From positions 87,777,703-87,841,702 of the forward strand of contig CM036753.1 of the NCBI GenBank assembly GCA_020796225.1: a stretch of DNA of 64,000 nucleotides, in the 5' to 3' direction. The notes below the pieces were generated by a model. It was not told the DNA's origin, searched no databases, and worked only from the letters and a program-made list of their open reading frames with translations. The DNA is from Arion vulgaris (taxonomy: Eukaryota; Mollusca; Gastropoda; Stylommatophora; Arionidae). Below, one piece after another: positions 24,844-35,712 of this stretch (positions are counted from its first letter, which is position 1; each line of letters starts with the position of its first letter). Both the position numbers and the translations under genes were made by a program.

Positions 24844-24912
24844 CTCTGATTCGATCCCACGACCATCGAAACGCAAGGCAACATGCTTAACATCTTAGCA
24901 CAAAGACCCCCC

Positions 24913-25030
24913 AACACTTGCTCTATTCCACTTTAATGATGCCCTATCATATTGCTGTTTTCTTTTCATTTCTAAATGCAAACATCAAAACTTCAATATA
25001 CTAATGAAAACTATCAGTGCATCAAACATT
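24913..25030. other. AT-rich spacer
   Basis: Nothing recognised. Confidence 0.35.
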
Positions 25031-25225
25031 TGAACTTCAAAACAACAGTGTCAAACGTCAGAGAGCTAAGTATCTAAATCACACACCAGAGAGCAAACAT
25101 ATAAATCAAACATCAGAAAGCTAATCATGCAAGAGTCAAACACGAGGGAGGACTAAACATATAAGAATCACAATCACAGAGCTAAACCTTAAAGAGTTAA
25201 CCATCAGATAGTTAAAAATTGATGG
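25030..25225. repeat. Degenerate short tandem repeat
   Basis: About four to five imperfect copies of a 35-45-bp unit around CATCAGAGAGCTAAACAT-TAAATCAAA. Confidence 0.55.
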
Positions 25226-25720
25226 AAACAAGACCGCCCTGGTCAAATACAAAATGATCCATACCCCTAACTCTAAATGCGATACTATGTCATTAGTTTA
25301 CATCAATGAACTTGACACAGCCAAATGAGACGCTATCTATTTCAGGGAACTAAATCTGACAGCAGGTCTGTGTATCTGTGAAAGGAGATCTATAACAGCC
25401 AAACACATGTTTCTGTCATGCCAAACAAACCACAGTGGATTGGGAAAGTACCTAGATACAAGCTGTATTCCTTCACTAAAAAAACATTACTGCAATATTT
25501 AGAGTCTAGTGTTGGCTGCTACATTTAATAAATGTGAAAGTCTGACTCCACTGAGAAAGTATAAATAGTATGTGTCTTCAACATTACATTCACTATTAAT
25601 TACGTCTCTATAGAAATAGAGACGTCTTAATATAGAAAGATATTTGGTATATTTCAGAACTTGTTAGTGGAGAAATATTCAAAGTCTCTGTGGCTAAGTG
25701 TTGTTGTTTTTTTGTTTTTT
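25226..25720. other. Unannotated stretch
   Basis: No gene or repeat recognised. ATTACGTCTCTATAGAAATAGAGACGTC at 25600-25627 contains a perfect inverted repeat GACGTCTC/GAGACGTC-like hairpin. Confidence 0.4.
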
Positions 25721-25724
25721 CATT

Positions 25725-25910
25725 TGATCCAGAAGCACTTGAGCTTTTCAGCTCTTCGGCTCAGTGCCATGGACATTGTAACCCTTCGGTTCGGTGCCAC
25801 GAACACCATAAAACTGGGGAATCTGTGGCTTTTTCTGCCATCCGCAGGAATTGAACCCACACACAGAGGGATAGTCACACGTAGTACAACGCGCTACAAA
25901 CACGCTGGGC
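25725..25910 (-). mobile_element. tRNA-derived SINE (S4)
   Basis: The complement of 25848-25858 is GGTTCAATTCC, a good RNA polymerase III B box, preceded by a tRNA-like head up to 25905. The tail contains duplicated CAGCTCTTCGGCTC / CCTTCGGTTCGG words. A tail fragment recurs at 42390-42440 (GGCACTTGAGCTTTTG). Confidence 0.7.
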
Positions 25911-25913
25911 AGA

Positions 25914-26165
25914 CGGGCATGGCTAAGTGGTTAAGCCATTTGCCTTGTGACTCGAAGGTCGTGGGTTCGAGTCCGGACCACGACATTCTGTTCCCGAGTG
26001 CAGTTTTTCCCATACCCTAGGATTGTTGCTGGAGCTACGGAGTTCGTGCTTTGTGCAATACTCTCGGGAGGTGGCGTGCCATTTCTGCGGAGAGAAACCG
26101 AGCCGTATGGGGTAAAATTCGGTTCAATGAAGTTAATCCTTCGGCTTTAAAACCTTTTTTATTCA
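25914..26165 (+). mobile_element. tRNA-derived SINE (S1), full length
   Basis: The A box TGGCTAAGTGG (25920-25930) and B box GGTTCGAGTCC (25964-25974) sit in a tRNA-like head. A body with GTTGCTGGAGCTACGGAGTT and a 3' end GAAGTTAATCCTTCGGCTTT follow. Other copies are at 43826, 44320, 56876 and, split, 23100. SINEs of this kind are transcribed by RNA polymerase III and moved by LINE proteins. Short open frames across it are not genes. Confidence 0.92.
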
Positions 26166-26815
26166 AGAATACTCATCATCATCAGGTGCCGTCTCCACAT
26201 CGAAGGTTGGCTGCAATGAATCTCCAGCATCCTCTGTCTTTCGCCTTGGTAATCTCCATCACTGCCATCACTGTGACCTGTCCATTTCTTAAAGTTTCCC
26301 TCCCACTTATCTCTCGGTTTTCCTCTTGCTCTTCCCCCTCAACTTTCCCCTGTAGTAAATGTTTTATCAGGGTGTCATGTCTTTTTATGTGCATAAAATA
26401 CTTTACTTGTCTGAATTTTATTTCTCTTAATAATTGTTTCTTCATGCCTAGTTTTCCTAAAACTTGTTTATTTGTCTCTTTTTCTGTCCATGAAACTCTG
26501 CCTATTCTTCTATATATCCACATCTCAAATGCATCAATTCTGTCTTCTTCCATTGTTCATTATCCATGTTTCCGAGCCATACATTAGGATATAGGATATA
26601 TATAGCATTTTATCATTCTCATTTTTAGCCTGTTTGTAATTTGTTTGGATGTCAGTAACTTTCTCATTCTATTGAAATTATCCTCAGCCATTCCTATTCT
26701 CTTTTTTATACATTTGCCATCATCTGTTATCATCTGACCAAGATATAAGAAACTTTTACTTGATGTAGTAATTCTCCATGTATTTTTCAAAAGAATATTC
26801 AAACGAAATCTTATA
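26165..26815 (-). pseudogene. LINE C-terminal fragment (family E)
   Basis: Two minus-strand frames belong to one polyprotein. The upstream one (26584-26802) has SFLYLGQMITDDGK and a MRMIKCYIYPI motif. The downstream one (26182-26553) has DAFEMWIYRRIGRVSW, then HIKRHDTLIKHLLQGKVEG and a basic tail. These are the thumb and C-terminal regions that follow the RT core in many invertebrate non-LTR retrotransposons. The RT catalytic box is not included, and the frame shifts near 26560. The 123-codon downstream frame is intact, so the copy is moderately young. Confidence 0.85.
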
Positions 26816-27200
26816 CACTACGATTTTCATACCAACTTTGTGTTACTAGTGCCTAAAAAACAAACACTTACAGCAAATGAAGAAAGTAAAATTATAAAAG
26901 CAGTGATTAAGTGCTGGCAGGCAATAATAGGAGTAACAATAAGAGATAAGATTTTTTTAAAAACAAGATTGTTAAAAACATTGTAAAAACAACACCAGTG
27001 TTAGAGCAAATTATGAAACAACAAAGCAAACGTTTCGTCCATATAACACCATTACCGCTCTACAGTGCTATACAACTTCTTCTTTTGTTCTGCTACCGGG
27101 TTGTTGTCCAGTGTCGTGGTTTTCTGTTTTCTATACAACGATAACAACAATTCAGATACTATAGTTTCAAGACTATAGCCACACATAAACTATGGGAGTC
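26816..27200 (+). mobile_element. LINE C-terminal fragment (family A)
   Basis: Broken plus-strand frames give KRNLI, then a KCWQAIIGVTIRDK segment (about 26905-26955) and a TPVLEQIMKQQSKRF-like segment (about 26993-27035). These align with KRNLI / MRCLRRAAGVIIRDKI / KPVMQFITEQRIK at 37250-37469. It abuts the minus-strand LINE E fragment tail to tail. Confidence 0.65.
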
Positions 27201-27224
27201 TAGAAATATTAGAGACGGTAAAAA

Positions 27225-27790
27225 CCATCAAATACAACACGCACTCAAGAGAACTTGCTAAAACTGTTAGCAAAACCGAAATCTGAAAGGTATAAAGAGC
27301 TGAGGAAAGAGAAATAACATGCACTCAAGGAAACTTGCTAAAACTGTTAGCAAAACCTAAATCTGAAAAGGGATAAGGCTGAGGAAGAGAAATAACATGC
27401 ACTCAAGGAAACTTGCTAAAACTGTTAGCAAAAACTAAATCTGAAAGGTATAAAGAGCTGAGGAAAGAGAAATAACATGCACTCAAGGAAACTTGCTAAA
27501 ACTGTTAGCAAAAACTAAATCTGAAAGGTATACAGAGCTGAGGAAAGAGAAATAACATGCACTCAAGGAAACTTGCTAAAACTGTTGAAAAACTAAATCT
27601 GAAAGGTATGCAGAGCTGAGGAAGAGAAATAACATACACTCAAGGAAACTTACTAAAACTGTTAGCAAAAACTAAATCTGAAAGGTATACAGAGCTGAGG
27701 AAAGAGAAATAACATACACTCAAGGAAACTTGCTAAAACTGTTAGCAAAACTAAATCTGAAAAGGTATAAAGAGCTGAGGAAAGAGATAT
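27225..27790. repeat. 80-bp minisatellite, about 7 units
   Basis: The unit contains ACTCAAGGAAACTTGCTAAA, CTGTTAGCAAAA, CTAAATCTGAAAGGTATA and AGCTGAGGAAAGAGAAATAA. Starts are spaced 78-81 bp. It lies immediately downstream of the LINE A fragment, and the first copy can be read as SERYKELRKEK followed by a stop, like the basic end of a LINE ORF. Confidence 0.9.
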
Positions 27791-29520
27791 AAGAAGAAAT
27801 AGTTCATTAATTTGTACAAGTTTTTCATGAGAATTATCGATTTGATATATGTGTTATCATTATGGTGTAACAAATAGCCGCTTTTATAAATACACCGAGA
27901 ACATACAAAGATTATGAGAACAAATGCACACACACACAAACAAAAAACAGTAACAGAATGACACTAGTAAATAAGATCTACAAGACGTCAATGCATACAT
28001 ATGTAGCAGTGGGTGTGATCATGAGGTTATTATGCCCCTAACACTGGACACAGCACCGAGATCATCCACTCTGAAGATAGCTGGTGAATACTTTTCTCAT
28101 TCAATTAATTGTACGCACCACCGGTATTTACACCGGAATAAAGATGATTCTCTGTAGACATGAATTTATTATGATTCTATTCTTCTAATTCTGTCAATAA
28201 TGAAACCAACAGTCATTAAACGATTTGTCAACTCATAATTTATTTTATTTAGGTCACTTTACTGGGACCTCACATTATAAAAATCTAAACAACAACCAGA
28301 ATCACAATACAATCAGTATTCTAAAAGTAACGAATGCCAGAGATTTTTCCTACATCTATTAACAATGTCTTCATTCTACTCCTCTACCGTATCGAAATTT
28401 AACGTGGTGGCGATTCCAAGTGTATCTTCCCAGTAATATATAAATCAGTACTACCTCAATAAGAACAGGAACAAACAAGTCTCATTCTCATCATGTGATT
28501 CATGTACGTCCAGTATTCTGTGTATCGAATCAATTAACTCGGTGTCATTTCTGTCGATCACTGTCTCGTTTCTAAATTATATTTCATGTCCAATACTCCT
28601 CTCAATGCTATCTCCATGAAAATGTTAGTTACCAAGAAATCTTCTACCTGTCCATCAAAGTGCTAACATCTTCTATGCTCTCTACTAAGCACATCTTCTA
28701 TGCTCTCTACTAAGCTACCTCAAATACTGATACAGACCTTGTCACTCACTTCTATTCCTCCATCCAAGAATCTCTTGGACAGAGACCATGGACTGCTCGT
28801 TCCTGAATCAGTCCAGGGTTCTGTCTCTCTCTTTTCTCTCTGCTCTTCTGTCTCTGTGTCTGGCTTATGTATTGTCCCGTTTCCTTTGATTCACGAAATC
28901 AAAGATATCAATGAATTCTCAGATGTTCCCACAAATTGGCGTCAAATAGTCTGCACTTCATTTACATTTTCAACACTGACTCAGACTTCCCAAAAACCAA
29001 AACAACAACACTATTGACAGTCCTGTGTATGTACGCTGACAACTTCCTGGGTTTTTAAATTGAGATCAAGAAACAATGCCGCACTACAACAATATTTCTG
29101 CGCAATTAACTGTCAACGCCCGGCATTACTGGAAAAACATTGTCGAAATAAGTTACGATTACTCCCTGATGGAGGAGATGGGAGAACTGGCCTAGCAATA
29201 ACACTATTACATATATATGTATATATGAACCATTAGAGGAACATTTTTCCTGCTGCAAATTTGTTTATATCTAGTCACATGCGTCATCATCATGGATTGT
29301 TATTTTTTCTCTTTGGATCTCAACTTACATACTAGCATCTGCAGAAACGAATATGTATCAAAATCAACAATATAGTTATACATAGATATACATATATTTG
29401 TATATATGAAACCAGTCAAGGATGGAGAAACAGATAAGAATAACGCACATAAATACAAACGACAAGCATATTTTTAGAGCACTGGAAAATATATATGGCC
29501 CTTTTCATCTTTACAGACGG
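27791..29520. other. Unannotated stretch
   Basis: No gene or repeat family recognised. A short direct duplication, CATCTTCTATGCTCTCTACTAAG, occurs at 28668 and 28692. A 105-codon frame at 28700-29017 is serine/leucine-rich and shows no family features; I regard it as chance. Confidence 0.4.
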
Positions 29521-29695
29521 TCAATAGGCAAGTGTTTTACTGTGACAACTTCTGAGTTTTCGCTTTTCTCTCTTGTTGTTCAGCTCGTACATAAGTCTCT
29601 TCTCAAAAGACTCTGCGCCCTTCCGTAATTTGGCTTTCCACACAACTCTGTCATCAGCTAGTCCCTCCCATGTGCTGGGATCTATAGAAAAGTTT

Positions 29696-30175
29696 TCATT
29701 GAGGTTTTGCAGACATCTTTATATCTGAGCAGTGGTCTGCCCTGGTGCCTCTTCCCTCCGAAAGTTCACAGAACAACATTTGTTTTGGTATGCGATAAGT
29801 TTCCATTCTTCTCCCATGTCCCAACCATCTTAGTCGTCTACTGCTGAGCATGCCCATGATGGAAGGCAGATTTGCACGTTGTAGTACTTCAGTATTGGTT
29901 ATCTTGTCGTACCACCTGATGTTCATAATCTTGCGGAGACATCGAAGGTGAAAGATGTTAAGTCTCCTCTCGTGTCTTGAGTAGGCTGTCCATGTTTCTG
30001 AGCCATATAGTAAAGAACTAATTACACAGGCTCGATATATTTGAGTCTTCGTCTGCAATGTCAATTTTTGTTGTCCCACGCTCGCTTTGATAGTTTGTCG
30101 AATGTAGTAGCGGCACTCCCTATACGAGCGTTGATTTCTCGTCAAGAGAAAGGCTGGCAGTGACCGTGGACCCAA
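29696..30175 (-). pseudogene. LINE RT thumb and C-terminal region
   Basis: The 159-codon frame carries YRACVISSLLYGSETW, RCLRKIMNIRWYDKITNTEV and SSRRLRWLGHGRRM with RIPKQMLF. This is the conserved post-RT segment of this LINE group. A shift near 29720 moves the end of the ORF to another frame, where WEGLADDRVVWKAKL-like codons continue to about 29530. It is the same family as the fragment at 12722-13060. Confidence 0.9.
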
Positions 30176-31057
30176 GATAGCAGAATTTTTGCACTGGTGT
30201 TAGATGGTCGCCATTTAAAGTGATGTTTGATGTCTTACCTCCTGACATAATACAACTGTTTTGGAGACACTTATTGTCAGAGAAAAGAGGTCGCATGCCT
30301 TTGACAAATTATTAATTAGACTTTGCAGTGTGGTCTCACTGTGGGCGACTAAGGCAGCATCGTCAGCGAAAGGAGGTCCTTGAGAAGTATTTCCGTCGTT
30401 TTGTCTTGGCTCTTAAGCGAGCCAAGTTAAACAGTGAACCATCAGATCTAGTGCGGATGAAAACATCACCATCAGCGTCCCCTAAGGCGTGGTTCAAAAG
30501 GACTGCGAAGATACCAAAGAGAGTGGGGGCAAGGACACAGCCCTGCTTGACTCAACTCTTAACCTCGAAACTATCAGATGTGCTGCCATCGAACTGTATG
30601 CTGGCTTTCATGCCCTCATGGAAGGAAACAATCAATTGGAGCAACTTTGGGGACAACCAATATACTTCAATATTTTATAAAGACTTGGCCTGCTGACTGT
30701 GTCAAATGCCTTAGTCAAATCCACGAAAGCAATACATAGAGGCTTGCTCTGCTCTCTGCACTTCTCTTGTAGCTGTCGAAGGGTAAATATCATGTCAGTT
30801 GTTGACCGTCTAGCTCTGAATCAACATTGTGACTCTGGAAGAACACGCTCCGCCAGTTTCTGTAGTCGTTTTGAAAGGACTAGTGCAAAAGCTTTGCCTG
30901 TTACGCTTAGAAGGAGATGCCTCTGTGTTGTTACAATCCCTTATCCCCTTTGTTTTTATAGAGTGTCACTATCTTTGCATCCCTCATGTCCTGAGAAAGT
31001 GTTCCCTCTCTCCAGCACTGAATAAGGAGATTGTAGAGGTGGGGCAGGACGACATCC

Positions 31058-31627
31058 CTATTGTATTTGAGGATTTCTGCAGGAATGTTGTCTAGTCCTG
31101 ATGCCTTGCCATTTGAAAGTTTGTTGATTGCTTCGAAAGTTCCTGCTCCTGGGTTCGGTATCCAGCTCGGTTTGGTCATGATGTTTCGGTATGATCTGAT
31201 CGAGGACTGGGTGTGCTGGTTTCTCCACAGAGTAAAGATTGGAATAGTGTTCCACCCATCTTTCGAGCTGTTTGGTCATATCTGTTATTGGCTCACCTGT
31301 TTCTGATCTTAGTGGTGCAATTTTTGTTATGTTTGGTCCCAGAGCTACTCTGATATTTTCGTACATTGCCTTGGTGTTGCCCATATCTGCAGCATTTTGT
31401 ATCGCAGAACACAGATTTGACCAGTATTCATTTGCACACCTCCTTGACTCTCGTTGCAATACTGATTTTGTGTGTCGAAGATGGTCCTTTGAACTTTGAG
31501 GGTTTATTTTGTGATTTATTAGAGCTCTTTTCTTTTCCTCAAGTAGAGGGCTTAGGGTTGTTTCATTTTGTTCTACCCAGTCTTTGTTGGAGAATTTCTT
31601 GGTGCCAAATGAGTCAATGGCAGTCAT
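31058..31627 (-). pseudogene. LINE linker and RT N-terminal segment
   Basis: The 189-codon frame follows the endonuclease with a 14-bp overlap in another frame, so a single-base shift separates them. It contains a basic helical stretch (KDHLRHTKSVLQRESRR) and an ITDMTKQLERWVEHYSNLYS segment. This is the typical region just before the RT fingers, where LINE proteins carry an ERWxEHF-like motif. The last codons run out of frame; the true continuation is at 30931-31179. Confidence 0.88.
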
Positions 31628-32357
31628 ATATGTTAGATTTTAGAATGTTCCACTTTTCGTCTACTCTACATTCTCCCATTTCATTCTCACACAGAGCAGT
31701 AAACGCCTTTCTGAAAGTCTCCTTATTCTCTGTCATCCCCATTTTGGTGACGCTGACTTTGGGTTTGGGTGGTCTTCTTGTTGAATGGGTTTTCCTTGGA
31801 AGTATTTTGACTTTGCTGATAACTAGTGCATGATCTGTATCACAGTCCGCGCTGTGGAAAGTACGTGTGATTTTCACTGTGTTGATGTGTTGTCTGCGTG
31901 TGAGTACAAAATCAAGCTGGTGCCAGTGACCTGATCTTAGGTGGCACCATGACACCCTGTGTCTGTGTTTGACAGAAAAAAACGTATTTGTCACACACAT
32001 GTTGTTTTGGGAGCAGAATTCAAGCAGTCTTTGACCATTATCGTTGATATTTCCAATGCCATGATGACCCAGGCATACTGGCCATGACTGGTGATCAGAT
32101 CCTATGCGTGCATTTAAGTCGCCCAATATAAACAGTTGCTCATCTACTGGAAATGAATTAACGACATTCTGTAATGAGTCATAAAACTTGTCTTTATCTT
32201 CTGCAGACGCTGCTAGGGTTGGTGCGTAGACACATACGATGTTTAGGAGTCCACTTTTTACATTGAGTCGTAGTGATATTACTCGTTCTGATGCAGCTAC
32301 TGGTGTATGAATAGCTTTCACAAGTCTATTGTGCACTGCAAAGCCGACTCCATACAA
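31614..32357 (-). pseudogene. LINE APE-type endonuclease domain
   Basis: The 247-codon frame shows the order of an exonuclease III-like retrotransposon endonuclease. It starts with MYGVGFAV, then VCVYAPT (about residue 40), LFILGDLNARIG with the conserved aspartate and asparagine (about residue 75), a WHQLDFVLTRR motif (about residue 145) and DTDHALVISKV with the terminal aspartate-histidine pair (about residue 173). The enzyme nicks target DNA to prime reverse transcription. The N-terminal strand with the first metal-binding residue is missing. The last 60 residues are the linker towards the RT. Confidence 0.92.
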
Positions 32358-32888
32358 TAAAATATGGAAAATATATAGAAATCGAAATGAATATTAAAAA
32401 TCAATATTAAACTAAGAAAGTTTGTCTCAAATGCCAATTGGTTCTTAGGTATGATTCTGTTGAGTTATGGAAAATGTTCAAAACAACTACGGTAAAGATA
32501 CAAACTTTTATAAATGCGTTCTTGTGGATTCTTGCATAAAATAGGATGTTCGACATGGTATAACAAAGCTACTAATGATGAAATAGTTTCAACAATCTAT
32601 CATACACCAGTGGAACGAATGCTTAAGAAATGACTCTGACCTGGGATATGACATACATAATGAAGACTGCCTAATAATGTAACAAGTTGGCTCGCGTTAT
32701 GGATTCCTATGACAAAAAAGAAGAAACAAAGATAGATAAAAACATTCCTAGTTCATATATATATATGAAAGCAAATATAATATGTTTGAGAAAACATGAA
32801 AAGGATATCACTAAATAGAAAGAATGAATATGTTTGTTGAAAATTGTGCTCCAGAAGGTACCAGAATGATTATTAATATTTCTCGTAT
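32358..32888. other. AT-rich stretch
   Basis: Nothing recognised apart from a short TATATATA run near 32755. Confidence 0.4.
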
Positions 32889-32890
32889 TA

Positions 32891-33145
32891 TACAGGGTGT
32901 TCAACTTAAAGCAGCCCATGATAAATATAAATTTGCCAGTAGCATTACATCTCGTCTATTTATTATTTAAACCGGTTCTGACTAGCTTGTCCTACGTCAC
33001 ATTTGTTCATCGCCCCTTCCTACACTACAATTACACACCATCACACAACCTTGACCTATACTACGCCGTAACGAACCTTCTATTTCCATACATATATGCC
33101 AGATTAGTTCCATTCACATGCTGCTTTTAAGTTGAACACCCTGTA
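32891..33145. mobile_element. Mariner/Tc1-type MITE, 255 bp
   Basis: Terminal inverted repeats of about 26 bp begin TACAGGGTGTTCAACTTAAA and end with the complement TTTAAGTTGAACACCCTGTA. TA is duplicated on both sides (32889-32890, 33146-33147). The 77-codon frame inside has no transposase features. Terminal sequence and TA duplication suggest a non-autonomous Tc1/mariner derivative. Confidence 0.88.
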
Positions 33146-33147
33146 TA

Positions 33148-33449
33148 ACAACTTACCCACGTCAATGTTCATTTTTATTTGCACACTTCGTTTCTTTTCT
33201 TTTTTTATTTTCGTGTGCCGCTATGAACCAGGCGTAGTCGCTGCGTTTAATATGGTGCGTGTAACTGACTTTTGCAGAAAGGTTCGCTTTCCTTATCATA
33301 TGTGTCCTCGATATTTAGGCGAGCCTTACTTCGACTTGAGATGTACTTGCAATTTAGATCTCCAAGTAAAGGATCAGGGTTTCCTGTAGTCAAACAGTGT
33401 ACACCAAAAATGTTTGGCACAAACTGACCTCAAAGCACATAATTTCACT
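33148..33449. other. Spacer with nothing recognised
   Basis: An 85-codon frame (33132-33389) begins inside the MITE end and is not supported. Confidence 0.4.
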
Positions 33450-33930
33450 AGCTCATCATGTTATCACATTTGCTAATAGCTAAGGAAGCAACAATACTTA
33501 TACAACACAAACACCCAGTTTCACTACCAGAAATCAAGACACATATCAAACGAAAGTACAAAGAGGTATGCAGGCAACAAACCCACAGCAAACACCAACA
33601 CGATCCCATCAGCAGACTAAACAGAAAACAGCATACAATAATCTTTCGCCTAAGAACAGGTCACTGCAGACTCAACCACCTATGCACAGCATAAAGCCTG
33701 CTCAGACTGCACAGTGTGCATGCCAGACAGAAACACAGACTCCAGAGCACATCCTGCAGTCATGTCCATCATACACACACCAAGGAAATGAAACATGGCC
33801 TCATGAACAAAGCTTACAGACCAAGCTATGGGAACTCTCGAAGAACTCCAACTGACATACAGCTTCATAGAGGCAACCCATCTCATGGTTTAGACAAGCA
33901 TACGAAACCGAACGCAAAAAGAAGTGAGTA
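33450..33930 (+). pseudogene. LINE C-terminus (family D), broken
   Basis: Overlapping plus-strand frames give IIFRLRTGHCRLNHLC, then a TPEHILQSCPSY motif and a TWPHEQSLQTKLWELS motif. This cysteine/histidine arrangement closes the ORF of RNase H-bearing non-LTR retrotransposons in many invertebrates. Single-base shifts occur near 33690 and 33840. It shares words with the minus-strand fragments at 15410 and 41850. It stops just before an AT microsatellite. Confidence 0.8.
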
Positions 33931-33948
33931 TCTTTCAATATATAGTTT

Positions 33949-33954
<6 letters not shown>

Positions 33955-33984
<30 letters not shown>

Positions 33985-34138
33985 TGAACTCGTCAGTAAG
34001 GACCAGTGGGCCAGGTCCCATCAAAAATAATGTGTAACGCGCATTTTTATTTAATAAATTAAAATATAACCTAATCCAAAACCAAGATATTCCCGAACAT
34101 TTGTGCTGGCCCACCAACAAAAGGATCACGAGCCGCCA

Positions 34139-34170
<32 letters not shown>
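33955..34170. repeat. (TA)n microsatellite interrupted by a MITE
   Basis: ATATAT runs at 33955-33981 and 34142-34170 are the two halves of one microsatellite. Confidence 0.9.
33982..34141 (-). mobile_element. Short hAT-type MITE, 160 bp, same family as 23248-24843
   Basis: Read on the minus strand it begins CAGTGGCGGCTCGT and contains TTTTGTTGGTGGGCC and GCGTTACACATTATTTTTGA. These match the flanks and the array-founding word of the long MITE at 23248. The other end is CAGTGAACTCGTCAG. TATATATA on both sides is consistent with an 8-bp duplication but cannot be proven inside a TA run. Confidence 0.88.
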
Positions 34171-34172
<2 letters not shown>

Positions 34173-34860
34173 AGTGTTAAATTGATCATAATCTTTTTCA
34201 ACGTTGCGTTTTGTTCTTGATCATCATGTTTCTTAGTGCACTTACTGATTCTTAAATAATCTGACAAATAAGGATAATGCTGATGACATATGCACTCTCA
34301 AATATAAATAACGAGTCATAAATCACATCAGATGAAGTTGTTCAATGCGGTTTCTGACAAGAAAAAAAAGGAAAACAAAATATAAGCAGACAAAAAATGT
34401 TATTTTCTTTGAACGGAAATCCTCAAAGCAGACACAGAGGTTTTTTTTTATCAAGGAAGGTAATTTGCTTTCTAGACGTTGGAAACGGAGGGCGGTATCT
34501 AGAATGCTGACAGCTAAATCTGTAGACATTAATAAAGTGTAAACTAAATAGACTACAAAAATAAGTGACACGACATTGATTAATTTCTTGAATAATAAAA
34601 CGCTCCGTCCTATAAACTAAAACATTGTTCAATCAATCATGCGCAGTCATCACACCGAAGGTTGACAGTAATGGCTTTCCAACCAGTTCTGCTTCTTTGC
34701 CCTGATGGTAGACTCTGCCAGACTTTTACTTGTTGACATATTGACGACTCACTTCCAGTTATGTCTTCCCCCTTGCTCTCCTGTCTTATAGCATTATGTG
34801 ATCAACATATAATATGTATCTATTTCCTATCTCCCAGAGCAGTTCTATTTACACTTACTA
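34171..34860. other. Unannotated AT-rich stretch
   Basis: Two mutually antisense frames of about 65-82 codons at 34323-34571 have no family features. No repeat recognised. Confidence 0.4.
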
Positions 34861-34864
34861 GTTG

Positions 34865-35245
34865 TTGAAGTAACGAAAATCCAGTCCTTCGAAGCTAAAT
34901 GTTACAGAAAGATCCTACGAATACCATGAACAGAAAAAAGGAAGAACACTGATGTCCTGAAAGAACTGAATGTAAAGACAATTGACTGTAAAAAATATAC
35001 TATACAGAAAAATTAGATACGTTGGTCACATTAAGCGTCACGATGGCCTGGAGAGAACAATATTAGATGACATGGTCCCAAGACGAAAAAGACAGACCAA
35101 GAAGAAGATGGTTACAAGATATTAAAGAAACCATGAACATGACCAGACGATGAAGTGGGTGAACTAGCTAGAGATAGTGAATTTCAGATGCGCTGCAAAG
35201 AGAACAATGTCTTATAAAGGATACGCACCTTGATGATGATGAGTT
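34865..35245 (+). mobile_element. LINE 3' end (family C)
   Basis: Broken frames show SFEAKCYRKILR-like codons (about 34888-34925) and RYVGHIKRHDGLERTILDDM (about 35008-35070). A basic RRKRQTKKK tail follows, and the copy ends in GATGATGATGAG. A relative with SFETKCYRKI and YHIKRLIGYKRTVMG lies at 50540-50875. Confidence 0.7.
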
Positions 35246-35514
35246 ATTGAAGGACTTGTTTATTTGTTTTCTTCTCTTCTTATGACACTCTCCCTATTCT
35301 TCTGTATATACACATTTTAAAAGCTTCAATTTAAAACACAAGTAAAGAGCAGTAATTGGGATAGAAACGTGAGATACAGTTTAGCAACAGTATAGATATG
35401 CATTGAATTTATTTTACTGGGCCGTAAACAAGAATAACGAGGACCTGAAGACGGAAACAAAAATAGTACATAATTAATCTGAATGGAAATTGTCAAGAAA
35501 GTAACAATACTTGA

Positions 35515-35712
35515 ATTACTACTGCAGCTGCTACTAATGCAATAGCTGCTACAGCTACTACTATTACAACTGGTGCTGTTGCTGCTACTACTAATACTAC
35601 TGCTACTACTACTATTATTACAGCTACTCTTACTACTGAAACTACTGCTACTACTACTGATTCTTCTGCTACTATTGGTACCATCGCTGTTACTACTACT
35701 ACTGCTACTATG
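35515..35712. repeat. Degenerate (CTA/CTG)n trinucleotide repeat
   Basis: Runs of CTACTACTG and CTACTGCTA. The minus-strand polyserine and polyvaline frames here are consequences of the repeat and not genes. Confidence 0.92.

Larger units (their letters stand above)
23100..24912 (-). mobile_element. tRNA-derived SINE (S1), split by a hAT MITE
   Basis: The 3' part lies at 23100-23247 (complement of GGCGTGCCATTTCTG and of the CGGAGTTCGT-like segment). The tRNA-like head lies at 24844-24912, where GATTCGATCCCACGACC is the complement of a B box. The MITE at 23248-24843 interrupts it and duplicated CTCTGATT, which is present only once in the related copies at 44320 and 43826. Confidence 0.85.
29525..32357 (-). 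mobile_element. Non-LTR retrotransposon (family F), endonuclease plus RT, 5'-truncated
   Basis: This is the longest LINE in the window. From 32357 downward it runs: most of an APE-type endonuclease, a linker, RT fingers (KLSNGKASGLDNIPAEILK-like at about 31105-31165), the RT catalytic FADDAAL box (about 30352-30375), a YGSETW thumb motif (about 29990-30010), and a basic C-terminus ending in a stop near 29530. The 5' end, including the first endonuclease motif, is lost. Frameshifts near 31180, 30370 and 29720 disable it. Short plus-strand frames across 30328-31833 are shadows. Confidence 0.9.

Noticed and set aside
25914..25990. Functional tRNA gene
   Set aside because: A and B boxes are present, but the cloverleaf is followed by a dispersed SINE body shared by five other copies.
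26051..26587. 178-codon plus-strand frame
   Set aside because: Antisense to a LINE C-terminus on the minus strand and begins inside a SINE.
30328..31833. Several 75-155-codon plus-strand frames
   Set aside because: All are antisense to the LINE endonuclease/RT on the minus strand, which carries the recognisable motifs.
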